This document shows positions 16,131 through 24,362 of a DNA stretch of 64,000 bases, piece after piece. Source of the DNA: Chryseobacterium nakagawai (GTDB lineage Bacteria; Bacteroidota; Bacteroidia; Flavobacteriales; Weeksellaceae). Under the pieces are notes generated by a model. It did no database searches, was not told where the DNA came from, and worked only from the letters and a program-made list of their open reading frames with translations. Each line of letters begins with the position of its first letter. Position 1 is the first letter of the stretch. The translations under genes and the position numbers were made by a program. Location of the stretch: assembly GCF_900637665.1 (NCBI RefSeq), contig NZ_LR134386.1:310001-374000 (forward strand), read 5' to 3'.

Positions 16131-16469
16131 ATGGCTCCGTCAGAAATTGCTTTGCTCAAAACCTGTACACATTATTTTTTACATTTTGTATTTCCAGTCT
16201 TTATAGCACTGGTCTTTTATCCTAAAAACTGGAAGAAGGTATATCTTATTTTATTGGCGACCATGCTGGTAGATCTGGACCACCTTTTTGCCAATCCCAT
16301 TTTTGATCCGTCACGGGAAAGTATAGGTTTTCACTTTTTACATTCCTATTATGCCATTGCGGTGTATTTTTTGATGTTATTTTTTAGAGGAAATGTCAGA
16401 ATTATAGGAATTGGATTATTATTTCATATGTTGACGGATTATCAGGACTTTAACTTCTGGCCTCATTAA
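16131..16469 (+). CDS. DUF6122 family membrane protein
   Basis: About 112 residues with three to four hydrophobic helices and conserved charged or His residues within or near them: THYFLHFVFPVFIA, MLVDLDHLFANPIFDPSR, IGFHFLHSYYAIAV and LLFHMLTDYQDF. The repeated D-L-D-H / H-x-L-H pattern resembles membrane metal-dependent hydrolases (YdjM-like), which suggests metal binding, but no activity is known. The ATG at 16131 is chosen; a GTG at 16107 overlapping the previous stop is possible. It is probably co-transcribed with the upstream cluster, although its family is more widespread. Confidence 0.75.
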   Translation: MAPSEIALLKTCTHYFLHFVFPVFIALVFYPKNWKKVYLILLATMLVDLDHLFANPIFDPSRESIGFHFLHSYYAIAVYFLMLFFRGNVRIIGIGLLFHMLTDYQDFNFWPH

Positions 16470-16535
16470 AATATTATTAATATTTTCTTTTGATATTGAA
16501 AATATTATAGATTTTTTGTATTTTGTAGTCACTTT

Positions 16536-17606
16536 ATGAGACCAAAAGAATTTTTACACTACACCTATGTTTTTCCTGTCCTTGCGGTTGTTTACTACTT
16601 CTCGGGATTGATGGGAAATGGGGTTGTTTATGATGTTATAGCAGGAATTTTATTAATTGGGAGTGTTTTATCGGCAGTACACCATGCAGAAATGGTTGCC
16701 CATAAAGTAGGAGAACCTTTTGGTACCATTATTCTTGCGCTTTGTATTACAATTATTGAAGTAGCATTGATTATCTCACTGATGGTTGCCGGTGGAGATC
16801 AGGCGATCACACTGGCCAGAGATACCGTTTTTGCCGCTGTTATGATTATTCTTAACGGTATCTTGGGAATCTGTATATTGGTAGGTGGTGTTAAATATCA
16901 TGAACAATTCTTCGCCAGAACTTCTGCTACAACATATCTGGTAAGTACCGTCTCAATTCTTATTCTTACTCTTGTCCTTCCAAATTTCACATCAAGTGTC
17001 AATGGACCATTCTATAATCAGGCACAGCTTATTTTTGTGTCTATTGCGTGTTTGGTTATCTACGGAGTATTCCTGATGGTACAGACTGTAAGACACAGAA
17101 GTTATTTTATCGTTCCTGATGAGCATCCTGAAGAGCATTATATTCCTTCATTACCCAAGACATTGATCAGTTTTGGTTTTCTCGTAGTTTGTTTGGTTAT
17201 TGTTGTTTTAATGGCAAAAGGACTTTCTGATACTATAGAAGGTATGGTACAGAGTGTAGGGGCTCCAAAATCTTTGGTAGGGGTAATTATTGCGGGTGTG
17301 GTACTTCTTCCTGAGGGAGTTGCAGCTATTCGTGCGGCAAGAGCCAATCAGATCCAGTCCAGTTTAAATCTTGCTTTAGGTTCAGCATTGGCAAGTATCG
17401 GCTTGACGATTCCTGCAGTTTCTGTAGTATGTATCATGTATGATATCCCATTAGTTCTGGGATTAGATAAAAAAGATATTATTTTGCTCTCTTTATCCGT
17501 GTTTATTGTAATGCTTTCATTAAGCCGCGGAAAAACAAATATCCTATACGGAACTGTGTTATTAGTGAATTTGGCAGCATATATCTTTACCGTAATTGTT
17601 CCTTAG
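16536..17606 (+). CDS. Calcium:proton antiporter (ChaA/CaCA family)
   Basis: The 356-residue membrane protein has about 11 helices. It exports Ca2+ (or Na+/K+) in exchange for protons. The two inverted alpha-repeats of the CaCA superfamily are visible as GEPFGTIILALCITIIEVAL (about 60-79) and LPEGVAAIRAARANQIQSS followed by LNLALGSALASIGLT (about 252-286), with the ion-binding Glu in each. It is read alone; the truncated haemoglobin gene converges with it, with 36 bp between. No clear hairpin separates the two. Confidence 0.92.
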   Translation: MRPKEFLHYTYVFPVLAVVYYFSGLMGNGVVYDVIAGILLIGSVLSAVHHAEMVAHKVGEPFGTIILALCITIIEVALIISLMVAGGDQAITLARDTVFAAVMIILNGILGICILVGGVKYHEQFFARTSATTYLVSTVSILILTLVLPNFTSSVNGPFYNQAQLIFVSIACLVIYGVFLMVQTVRHRSYFIVPDEHPEEHYIPSLPKTLISFGFLVVCLVIVVLMAKGLSDTIEGMVQSVGAPKSLVGVIIAGVVLLPEGVAAIRAARANQIQSSLNLALGSALASIGLTIPAVSVVCIMYDIPLVLGLDKKDIILLSLSVFIVMLSLSRGKTNILYGTVLLVNLAAYIFTVIVP

Positions 17607-17642
17607 AGAAAATTATCATCGAACTTCAGAACCAGAATCCAG

Positions 17643-18023
17643 CTAGAGTCTTCTCGCCAATTCCATTTTAAAAGCCATCAGTTTGGCAATGTTCTCTGAT
17701 TTGTAGATGGCCATATCAGCATTTTCACCTACGAAATTCTCCTCAATGGTTGTTCTCCATAGCTCAAGCCATTTGTCGAAGTGCTTTTGCTCCATAGCCT
17801 GTATTTCATTAATCGGAAAATGTACACCCATAGGGTTTCCTTTGTAGGTCATTTGCCCAAAAAGAATAGACTCCCAAAAAGAATACATTTTTGGAAGGTG
17901 TTTATCCCAATCAACTTTAGCAATATCATTGAAGAAGAAACTAATCGTTTCATCCTTTACTACTTTGGCATAAAATGAATTAACCAGGTGTTCAATATCT
18001 TCTCTTGATTCAAGCTTTTTCAT
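17643..18023 (-). CDS. Group III truncated haemoglobin
   Basis: The 126-residue protein matches group III (class P) truncated globins: an N-terminal DIEHLVNSFYAKVVKDE, a conserved WDKHLPKMYSFWESILFG core, and a haem-proximal His in QKHFDKWLELWRTTI. Roles proposed for the group include NO detoxification and oxygen or redox chemistry linked to respiration. A TAAATTTG box (rc of 18028-18035) sits just upstream, leaving a very short leader. The gene is monocistronic and divergent from the KirBac channel gene. Confidence 0.92.
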   Translation of the reverse strand: MKKLESREDIEHLVNSFYAKVVKDETISFFFNDIAKVDWDKHLPKMYSFWESILFGQMTYKGNPMGVHFPINEIQAMEQKHFDKWLELWRTTIEENFVGENADMAIYKSENIAKLMAFKMELARRL

Positions 18024-18069
18024 GTTCCAAATTTACTGTAAATTCAAATTGAATGAGTAAAGGTTTCAA

Positions 18070-18104
18070 TTGATAAAATTCATGAAAACAATATTTTATC
18101 TTTG
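18070..18104 (+). promoter_or_regulatory. Candidate promoter of the KirBac/YkgJ pair
   Basis: The -7 box TATCTTTG (18097-18104) matches TAnnTTTG exactly. A TTG at 18070-18072 could be the -33 element, with a slightly long spacer. The leader to the ATG at 18168 would be about 57 nt. Confidence 0.55.
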
Positions 18105-18167
18105 TATCCGGAAACGGGGTGAGATTCATGGTGGGTAATTAAGTTCTTCAATAATAAATGATATAAG

Positions 18168-19139
18168 ATGACAAGAGGATTCAGAAAAAAGATCCGTCAG
18201 AAAAACACTGAGAATAGTGGTTTCGGAAGCAATGCCTCAGGAAGATTCATCAATAAAGATGGTCTCCCGAATGTGAAGAGAACAGGGGTGAATGTTTTCA
18301 ACAGTCTTAGTTGGTATCATACCATGCTGAATCTGTCCTCATTTCGTTTTATTTCGTATCTCGTCGTAGCATATATTGTGATCAACCTCATATTTGCCAT
18401 GATTTATTACCTGATTGGAGTAGAGCATCTTACCGGAATAGATAAAAGTGATCCATTGAATGAATTTATTGATGTTTTCTTTTTCAGTTCACAGACATTT
18501 ACTACTGTAGGATATGGAAGAATTGCTCCTGTTGGTTTTTTGGCTAGTTTAGTGGCCACTTTTGAAGCTTTTCTGGGATTGCTTACCTTTGCCATTGCAA
18601 CGGGACTCTTCTATGGGAGATTTTCAAGACCGAGAGCTTATTTAAGGTTCTCAGATATTGCAGTAATTGCACCTTTTGAAGAAAGTACGGCTCTCATGTT
18701 CAGATTAGCACCTTATAAAAATAATGCACTGACAGATGCTGATGTGATTGTGTCTACAGCTATCGAAGTAATTGATAACGAGGTTTCTAAGAGTAATTTT
18801 TACAGGTTGGAAACACACTTAAGTAAAATCAATACGCTGGCTCTAAATTGGACGGTTGTGCATAAAATAAATGAAAGTTCACCGTTTTTCGGTTTCTCTG
18901 AGGACGATTTTAAAAGTACAGATATCGAGATCATTGTTCAGGTAAGGGCATTTGATGAAGTCTTTTCAAATACCGTGGTTCAGAGATCTTCGTATGTGAC
19001 GGGTGAGATTGTATACGGGGCGAAATTTGTTCCTATGTATTACCCTGATAAAAAGAATATTGCTACCATTTTAGATCTGGATAAGATCAATGAATATCAA
19101 AGAGCTGACCTTCCGATGCAGGCAGGAAATAAAGAATAA
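18168..19139 (+). CDS. Inward-rectifier-type potassium channel (KirBac-like)
   Basis: The 323-residue protein has a polar, basic N-terminus (1-45), a first membrane helix (about 61-83), a pore loop with filter TVGYG (113-117), a second helix (about 122-146) and a cytoplasmic immunoglobulin-like domain (about 155-310). This is the KirBac architecture: a tetrameric K+ channel in the inner membrane, gated through its cytoplasmic domain. The length fits the family. The next gene starts on the base after its stop (TAA then ATG), which indicates co-translation with the YkgJ protein. Confidence 0.92.
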   Translation: MTRGFRKKIRQKNTENSGFGSNASGRFINKDGLPNVKRTGVNVFNSLSWYHTMLNLSSFRFISYLVVAYIVINLIFAMIYYLIGVEHLTGIDKSDPLNEFIDVFFFSSQTFTTVGYGRIAPVGFLASLVATFEAFLGLLTFAIATGLFYGRFSRPRAYLRFSDIAVIAPFEESTALMFRLAPYKNNALTDADVIVSTAIEVIDNEVSKSNFYRLETHLSKINTLALNWTVVHKINESSPFFGFSEDDFKSTDIEIIVQVRAFDEVFSNTVVQRSSYVTGEIVYGAKFVPMYYPDKKNIATILDLDKINEYQRADLPMQAGNKE

Positions 19140-19628
19140 ATGAATTTAGATTTTTATAAAAAGCAAGCTTTACAAAAGCAGAAAGAACATAAAAAATTTC
19201 TGGACGGATTAAAGAAAAAACCGCCCAAAAATCTCGATTATATAGTACAGGAGACTCATGATGAAGTTTTTGATGAAATAGACTGTTTGCAGTGTGCCAA
19301 TTGCTGTAAAACCACAGGACCATTATATACTGAGAAGGATATTGAGCGTATTGCCAAACACCTGCGTATGAAATCAGCTGATTTTGAAACTAAGTTCTTA
19401 AGAGTGGATGAAGACAATGACAAAGTGCTACAGAACCTTCCGTGTTTTTTTCTGAATGATGACAATACCTGTTCTATCTATGAAGTAAGACCAAAAGCCT
19501 GCAGAGAATATCCTCATACTGATCGTAAAAAAATTTACCAGATCAATAATCTGATGTTGAAAAATACGGTGATTTGTCCTGCCGCTTTTGAGTTTGTGGA
19601 GAAAATGATGAAGAATGTCGGAAAATAA
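19140..19628 (+). CDS. YkgJ-family cysteine-cluster protein
   Basis: The 162-residue soluble protein has the Cys pattern of the YkgJ (CxxCxxCC zinc/iron cluster) family: CLQCANCCKTTGP (about 43-56), then CFFLNDDNTCSIYEVRPKAC split over two Cys pairs, and a later Cys in ICPAAF. A metal cluster is expected but the function is unknown. It directly abuts the potassium channel gene with no intergenic base, suggesting the two are made together. No terminator hairpin is obvious after it. Confidence 0.88.
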   Translation: MNLDFYKKQALQKQKEHKKFLDGLKKKPPKNLDYIVQETHDEVFDEIDCLQCANCCKTTGPLYTEKDIERIAKHLRMKSADFETKFLRVDEDNDKVLQNLPCFFLNDDNTCSIYEVRPKACREYPHTDRKKIYQINNLMLKNTVICPAAFEFVEKMMKNVGK

Positions 19629-19863
19629 TTGTTAAGAAAATCAAGCTGGAGGATGGGAAATAAAAATGCTGTGGACATCTAATTAATACTTGTTATTTGA
19701 TTAAATATTGTTTAAAAAGTTCTTCTTTCAGCCTACAGTTTTCCAATTATTGATTTTGTAAAATCCTCTTAAATAATGATAAAGTACGTTAAATAAGTGA
19801 TTTACGCATAATTTTAATAAATGATATTTCGTTTAAGTTAAACAATCATTTAAATATTACATT

Positions 19864-20178
19864 ATGAAAAAGTTATTTTTAACGGCAGCATTTGCATTAG
19901 TCGGAGCCATCACAGTATCGGCTCAAACACAAACTCAGAAGCCAGCTGAAAGCACGACGAATTCCCAAACAACAACGCAAACTCAACCACAGACAACGGA
20001 AACCAAAACGGATTGGAGTTCTACCACTACTAATGGGAAGAATCAAAGTACCAGTACAACGGAAGCTTCAACAGCAACACCTGTAGCTGAAGCCACCGTT
20101 AGTACAGGAACTACGATGGAAGCTACAAAGCCTGCGGAAGGAACAAAAGAAGAAAAGAAATCTAAAAAGAAAAAGTGA
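19864..20178 (+). CDS. Small secreted Thr/Gln-rich, Lys-tailed protein
   Basis: The 104-residue protein has a signal peptide ending at VSAQT (about residue 20). It is then almost wholly low-complexity: Thr/Gln/Ser-rich (20-85) and finally a Lys/Glu-rich tail ending in KSKKKK. No folded domain is visible, so the mature protein is predicted to be disordered and positively charged at its end. It stands alone, preceded by a 235-bp AT-rich region and followed by a strong terminator at 20204-20230. I do not recognise the function; a cell-envelope or matrix role is possible. Confidence 0.65.
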   Translation: MKKLFLTAAFALVGAITVSAQTQTQKPAESTTNSQTTTQTQPQTTETKTDWSSTTTNGKNQSTSTTEASTATPVAEATVSTGTTMEATKPAEGTKEEKKSKKKK

Positions 20179-20202
20179 TAGTACTTTAGCAAACACTAGT
20201 CT

Positions 20203-20236
20203 GAATCCTGAAATCCTGTATTTCAGGATTTTTTTG
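20203..20236 (+). terminator. Hairpin terminator after the Thr/Gln-rich protein gene
   Basis: AATCCTGAAAT (20204-20214) pairs with ATTTCAGGATT (20220-20230) across a 5-nt loop, followed by a T-run. Confidence 0.9.
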
Positions 20237-20333
20237 TAAGTACTTCATTTTTGGAATCACTCACTATATTATTTACGTATATTTCAGATTTAAAAATATA
20301 ACCCAACTATTTGGGCCCAACTTAATTTTTTTA

Positions 20334-21074
20334 ATGAAAAGATTAAACCCTTCCATTAAGCATCATTTACTGATAGGAGCTTTCCTCAGTATATGGCTTT
20401 TCATTTTCGCTTTTTTTATAAGACCATTTGATGATGGAACGATCAGTTTTAAGATGTGGACGATAATTAGCATAGGATTTAGTGTAATTGCATTCTTATG
20501 TTATGGGATAATCGCTATTCTTCAGAAAAGGGTTTATGATAAACTATTAAAATGGAATATCGGATTTGAAGTAATAAGTATTCTTTTTTTTCAACTTCTT
20601 TTTTGGGTTGGTACTTATTGTTTTTATAAAAGTCCTGTTTTGAATGGAGGATATGATTTTTTTAAGTTTTTGAAGGTAATAATTCTTAAATCAGCTTTGA
20701 TTTCAACACCCATAATCATTCTGGCAAGAATATATATTGTTTCATTAATTCCTGTAAAAGACGATACAATCATTATAAGAGGTGAAAATAAGCTTGATAT
20801 TTTAAAAATTAAAAAAAGTGATGTGATCTGTGTTTCTAATTCACAAAATTATGTCGAAATTTTCTTTCTCGACGGAAGTGAATTAAAAGTAAAACTCATT
20901 CGCAGTACACTTAAAAAAGTTCAGAATGACTTTGAATTTTTGATCCAGATCCATCGTTCACACCTGATCAATCCATCCCATTTTAAAGCTTGGAAAAATG
21001 CTGATACCATTTATCTTACTCAAATTGAACTTCCTGTTTCTAAAAATTACAGGGAACGTTTATTATCCTTATAA
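20334..21074 (+). CDS. Membrane-anchored LytTR transcription regulator
   Basis: The 246-residue protein has four hydrophobic segments in residues 1-140 and then a LytTR DNA-binding domain (about 145-245: IIIRGENKLDILKIKKSDV, FLIQIHRSHLINP, PVSKNYRERLL). Receiver and kinase domains are absent, so the membrane part would itself sense a signal or interact with a partner. Genes of this layout are frequent in Bacteroidetes. The next gene on the same strand, the amidohydrolase, starts 102 bp downstream and could be its target or partner. This is an inference from position only. Confidence 0.85.
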   Translation: MKRLNPSIKHHLLIGAFLSIWLFIFAFFIRPFDDGTISFKMWTIISIGFSVIAFLCYGIIAILQKRVYDKLLKWNIGFEVISILFFQLLFWVGTYCFYKSPVLNGGYDFFKFLKVIILKSALISTPIIILARIYIVSLIPVKDDTIIIRGENKLDILKIKKSDVICVSNSQNYVEIFFLDGSELKVKLIRSTLKKVQNDFEFLIQIHRSHLINPSHFKAWKNADTIYLTQIELPVSKNYRERLLSL

Positions 21075-21176
21075 TTTCCGTACCTAAAACCGCGTATTTC
21101 ATACCTAATCCCTGAAATTACCTTACAGAAAGGTTTTTTTGTTTTTATTTTGCCTTCCAAAGAAAAATAAATATAT

Positions 21177-22697
21177 ATGAAAAAGCTTTGGATTAGGAGA
21201 GTTCTGTATTCGGTTATAGCATTGCTTGGTGTTCTTATTTGTGTTTTTATTTGGGCAGATCATGAATTAAATAAAGTCATGGGCAAGTCTACTAAGGTTA
21301 TTGATTTTTCTTCATTTATCAAATCATCCCAAATCGTTCAGATAAGAAATGCTAATGTCCTTTCAGAAGATTGTACCCATTTCATTAAAAACCAAGATGT
21401 ACTCATTAAAGATGGTATGATTGTTCAATTAAGTGAAAACCTGGTTATAAATAAAGATGCTGCTCTTATTGATGGTACAGACAAATATCTTATTCCGGGG
21501 CTTGTAGACAGCCATGCTCATTTACAAGAAAGTAAGAATGACTTATTTTTATACTTGGCGAATGGGGTTACCTATATTAGAGATATGGCAGGAAGGCATG
21601 TTGTATTGGAATGGAGAAAGTCAATACAGAAAAATGGCCTCGGCCCACGAATGTTTATTGCATCCCGGCCTATATATAGCGAAAGCGGTTTGATGGGTTA
21701 TTATTATGCGTGGACAAGGAAGACCGTCGACTATTCAAATAAAGAAGATGCTCAAAAAGGCATAAAAAAAATAAAAGAACAAGGTTATGATGCTATTAAA
21801 ATGTATGGTTTTGTAAATCCAGAGATGTTTAAAACAACCCTTGAAATTGCTAAAGAAAATAATATTCCGGTGATTGGTCATATCCCTTTAGTTAATTTAG
21901 ATACCTTTTATCAATCGGGTCAAAAAGAAGTAGCTCATATTGAAGAAATAACCAAGAAAACTATTGAAGATTTTGGAAAGTCAATAGCTAAAAATCCTAA
22001 TGAATATCTTGCATTTTTAAAAGTACGTTCAGCCCAAATTGCGAAAAACCTAAAACAGAATGATATTAGTGTTACTTCAACGGTTTGGTTGTGTGAAAGT
22101 TTTGTAGGGCAAAGATTTAATTTAAAATCTAAACTTAAAGAAATAGAATTAAAATATGTCAATCCGAAGATTGTTGAAGGAACTCCATTGTACAAATCCG
22201 GCTGGCTGCCTGGTAGAAATGGATATGAGTATAATGGAAAAGATGATCCGGGTGCAAGAAAATTATCATTGACATATTGGAAGACCTATGCAGAGGCCAT
22301 TCATATTATGACAAAAACACTGGTAGATCACAAAGTTTCCATTATGGCCGGAACAGATGCTACTGTAGCAACCGTTGTTCCTGGATTTTCTCTTCATGAT
22401 GAATTAGAATCATTATCTAAATCCGGAATGACCAATTCACAAGCCATTTATTCTGCTACTGTGGAGCCCGGTCAATGGATGAAAAGTAAAACCGGGAAGA
22501 TAAAAATAGGCTACCATTCGGATTTAGTTCTGCTTAGTAATAATCCATTAGAAGATATTAGAAATACAAAGGCTATTGAGTATGTATTTTTTAATCAACA
22601 TATAATTAATAAAACTCAGATTAAAATGATTCTGAAAGCTATAGAAGATGCTAATAATGAAAATAGGAGCATAGAAATTGACGAATACTTAAAATAA
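21177..22697 (+). CDS. Membrane-anchored amidohydrolase family protein
   Basis: The 506-residue protein has a basic N-terminus and one hydrophobic segment (about 8-27), probably a membrane anchor or uncleaved signal. The amidohydrolase metal site is complete: HAH in DSHAHLQ, the Lys in IKMYGF that would be carboxylated, His in VIGHIPL and VAHIEEI, and Asp in AGTDATVA. Such enzymes hydrolyse amide bonds (imidazolonepropionase-like or prolidase-like), but the substrate cannot be read from the sequence. Its position outside the cytoplasm suggests a peptide or xenobiotic substrate. A strong terminator follows. Confidence 0.85.
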   Translation: MKKLWIRRVLYSVIALLGVLICVFIWADHELNKVMGKSTKVIDFSSFIKSSQIVQIRNANVLSEDCTHFIKNQDVLIKDGMIVQLSENLVINKDAALIDGTDKYLIPGLVDSHAHLQESKNDLFLYLANGVTYIRDMAGRHVVLEWRKSIQKNGLGPRMFIASRPIYSESGLMGYYYAWTRKTVDYSNKEDAQKGIKKIKEQGYDAIKMYGFVNPEMFKTTLEIAKENNIPVIGHIPLVNLDTFYQSGQKEVAHIEEITKKTIEDFGKSIAKNPNEYLAFLKVRSAQIAKNLKQNDISVTSTVWLCESFVGQRFNLKSKLKEIELKYVNPKIVEGTPLYKSGWLPGRNGYEYNGKDDPGARKLSLTYWKTYAEAIHIMTKTLVDHKVSIMAGTDATVATVVPGFSLHDELESLSKSGMTNSQAIYSATVEPGQWMKSKTGKIKIGYHSDLVLLSNNPLEDIRNTKAIEYVFFNQHIINKTQIKMILKAIEDANNENRSIEIDEYLK

Positions 22698-22726
22698 AAA
22701 AGCGCTGCATATAGCAGCGCTTTCTC
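22697..22726 (+). terminator. Hairpin terminator after the amidohydrolase gene
   Basis: AAGCGCTGC (22700-22708) pairs with GCAGCGCTT (22714-22722) over a 5-nt loop. A T/C-rich tail follows and an A-run precedes it, so it may work in both directions. Confidence 0.85.
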
Positions 22727-22774
22727 CTTTCACTTTTTACTTTTTTCCCATTATCCCGGGAACAGGCTGTATCA

Positions 22775-22804
22775 AAAAAGGTCGGGATTTTTCCCAACCT
22801 TTAT
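22775..22804 (-). terminator. Hairpin terminator of the glutamate dehydrogenase gene
   Basis: AAAGGTCGGGA and TCCCAACCTTT (22778-22802) form a stem with one mismatch around a T-rich loop. On the minus strand it is followed by a T-run (plus-strand A-run at 22774-22779). Confidence 0.7.
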
Positions 22805-22813
22805 ATTTTTGTG

Positions 22814-24172
22814 TTACACAACTCCTTGAGCTAACATTGCTTCTGCTACTTTTACGAAGCCGGCAATATTGGCACCTTTTACGTAGTTTACATAACCGTC
22901 TTCGTCTTTTCCGTAGTCTCTACAAGCTTTGTGGATACCGATCATGATTTCCTTTAATCTTGCGTCAACTTCTTCAGAAGTCCAGTTAAGACGGATAGAG
23001 TTCTGAGTCATTTCTAATCCTGATGTTGCAACACCTCCGGCGTTGGATGCTTTACCAGGAGAGAATAACACTTTATTGTCTAAGAAATAGTTGATTGCAT
23101 CTAGTGTAGAAGGCATATTAGCCGCTTCAGTTACACAAAGACACCCGTTTTCAACTAATTTTCTTGCATCATCTAAATCTAATTCGTTTTGCGTTGCAGA
23201 AGGGAATGCTACGTCACACTTCACTTCCCAAGGACGTTTTCCAGCGTGGAATTCAGCAGATGGATATTTTTTAGCATAGTCCTCAGCTCTGTTGTTTCCA
23301 GAAGCTCTAAGTTCTAATAAATAGTCAATTTTTTCTCCACTGATACCATCTTTATCATAGATATATCCATCAGGACCAGAAAGTGTTACCACTTTTGCTC
23401 CAAGCTCAGTTGCTTTTTTGATAACTCCCCAAGCCACGTTTCCGAAACCTGATACAGTTACTGTTTTTCCTTGGAAATTCTGTCCGATTGTTTTAAGCAT
23501 TTGCTCAGCGAAGTATACCACCCCGTATCCTGTCGCTTCAGGACGGATTAATGAACCTCCATAAGCAAGACCTTTTCCTGTAAGAACTCCAGTAAATTCA
23601 TTTCTGATTTTCTTGTATTGTCCGAATAAATAACCGATTTCTCTTGCTCCTACACCGATATCTCCTGCAGGTACGTCTGTTTCAGGACCGATGTGCTTAC
23701 ATAATTCTGTCATGAAAGCCTGGCAGAAACGCATTACTTCCATATCAGATTTTCCTTGTGGATCGAAATCTGAACCTCCTTTACCACCACCCATTGGAAG
23801 AGTAGTTAAAGAGTTTTTGAACACTTGTTCGAAAGCTAAGAACTTCAGAACTGATAAGTTTACAGTAGGGTGGAAACGAATTCCTCCTTTGTATGGTCCA
23901 ATAGCAGAGTTCATTTGGATTCTGAAACCTCTGTTAACCTGAATCTCTCCTTTATCATCAACCCATGGAACTCTGAAGATAATAATTCTTTCAGCTTCAG
24001 CCATTCTTTCAAGCAGCTTCATTCCGGTATATTCTTTTCTCGTAGCAATGAATGGAATTACAGTTACGGCAACTTCTTTTACAGCCTGTAAGAATTCCGG
24101 TTCGTTAGGATTTTTTGCTTCAATTTTTGCAATAAACTCTTGGATTTTCTGGTCAATATTATATTGTTCCAT
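22814..24172 (-). CDS. gdhA: NADP-type glutamate dehydrogenase
   Basis: The enzyme interconverts 2-oxoglutarate plus ammonium and glutamate, and is a main entry point of nitrogen. The 452-residue protein shows the hexameric, NADP-preferring subgroup pattern: GFRIQMNSAIGPYKGGIRFH around the substrate site, catalytic Lys in PMGGGKGG, PAGDIGVGAREIGYLFGQYK with the catalytic Asp, and a Rossmann GFGNVAWG. Its length matches the ~450-residue NADP class. It is a single gene with its own promoter and terminator. Confidence 0.96.
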   Translation of the reverse strand: MEQYNIDQKIQEFIAKIEAKNPNEPEFLQAVKEVAVTVIPFIATRKEYTGMKLLERMAEAERIIIFRVPWVDDKGEIQVNRGFRIQMNSAIGPYKGGIRFHPTVNLSVLKFLAFEQVFKNSLTTLPMGGGKGGSDFDPQGKSDMEVMRFCQAFMTELCKHIGPETDVPAGDIGVGAREIGYLFGQYKKIRNEFTGVLTGKGLAYGGSLIRPEATGYGVVYFAEQMLKTIGQNFQGKTVTVSGFGNVAWGVIKKATELGAKVVTLSGPDGYIYDKDGISGEKIDYLLELRASGNNRAEDYAKKYPSAEFHAGKRPWEVKCDVAFPSATQNELDLDDARKLVENGCLCVTEAANMPSTLDAINYFLDNKVLFSPGKASNAGGVATSGLEMTQNSIRLNWTSEEVDARLKEIMIGIHKACRDYGKDEDGYVNYVKGANIAGFVKVAEAMLAQGVV

Positions 24173-24198
24173 ATATTAAGGTTGAATATTATTGTCAA

Positions 24199-24228
24199 CA
24201 AATTTAATTTTTTTTTCAAGATTCACAA
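24199..24228 (-). promoter_or_regulatory. Candidate gdhA promoter
   Basis: On the minus strand TAAATTTG (rc of 24199-24206) matches the TAnnTTTG -7 box. TTG (rc of 24226-24228) lies 19 bp upstream as the -33 element. The leader to the ATG at 24172 would be about 20 nt. Confidence 0.65.
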
Positions 24229-24362
24229 CACTCTATTTTAAGATTGTTAAAAATTAAATAATAATGTTTGGAAATATTATTAAATTAATAATTTATGATT
24301 AAAATTTATTAAAAATGAAATGTTATGTGTGAAATAATGCAGTATTAAGAAATCGTTAATTC

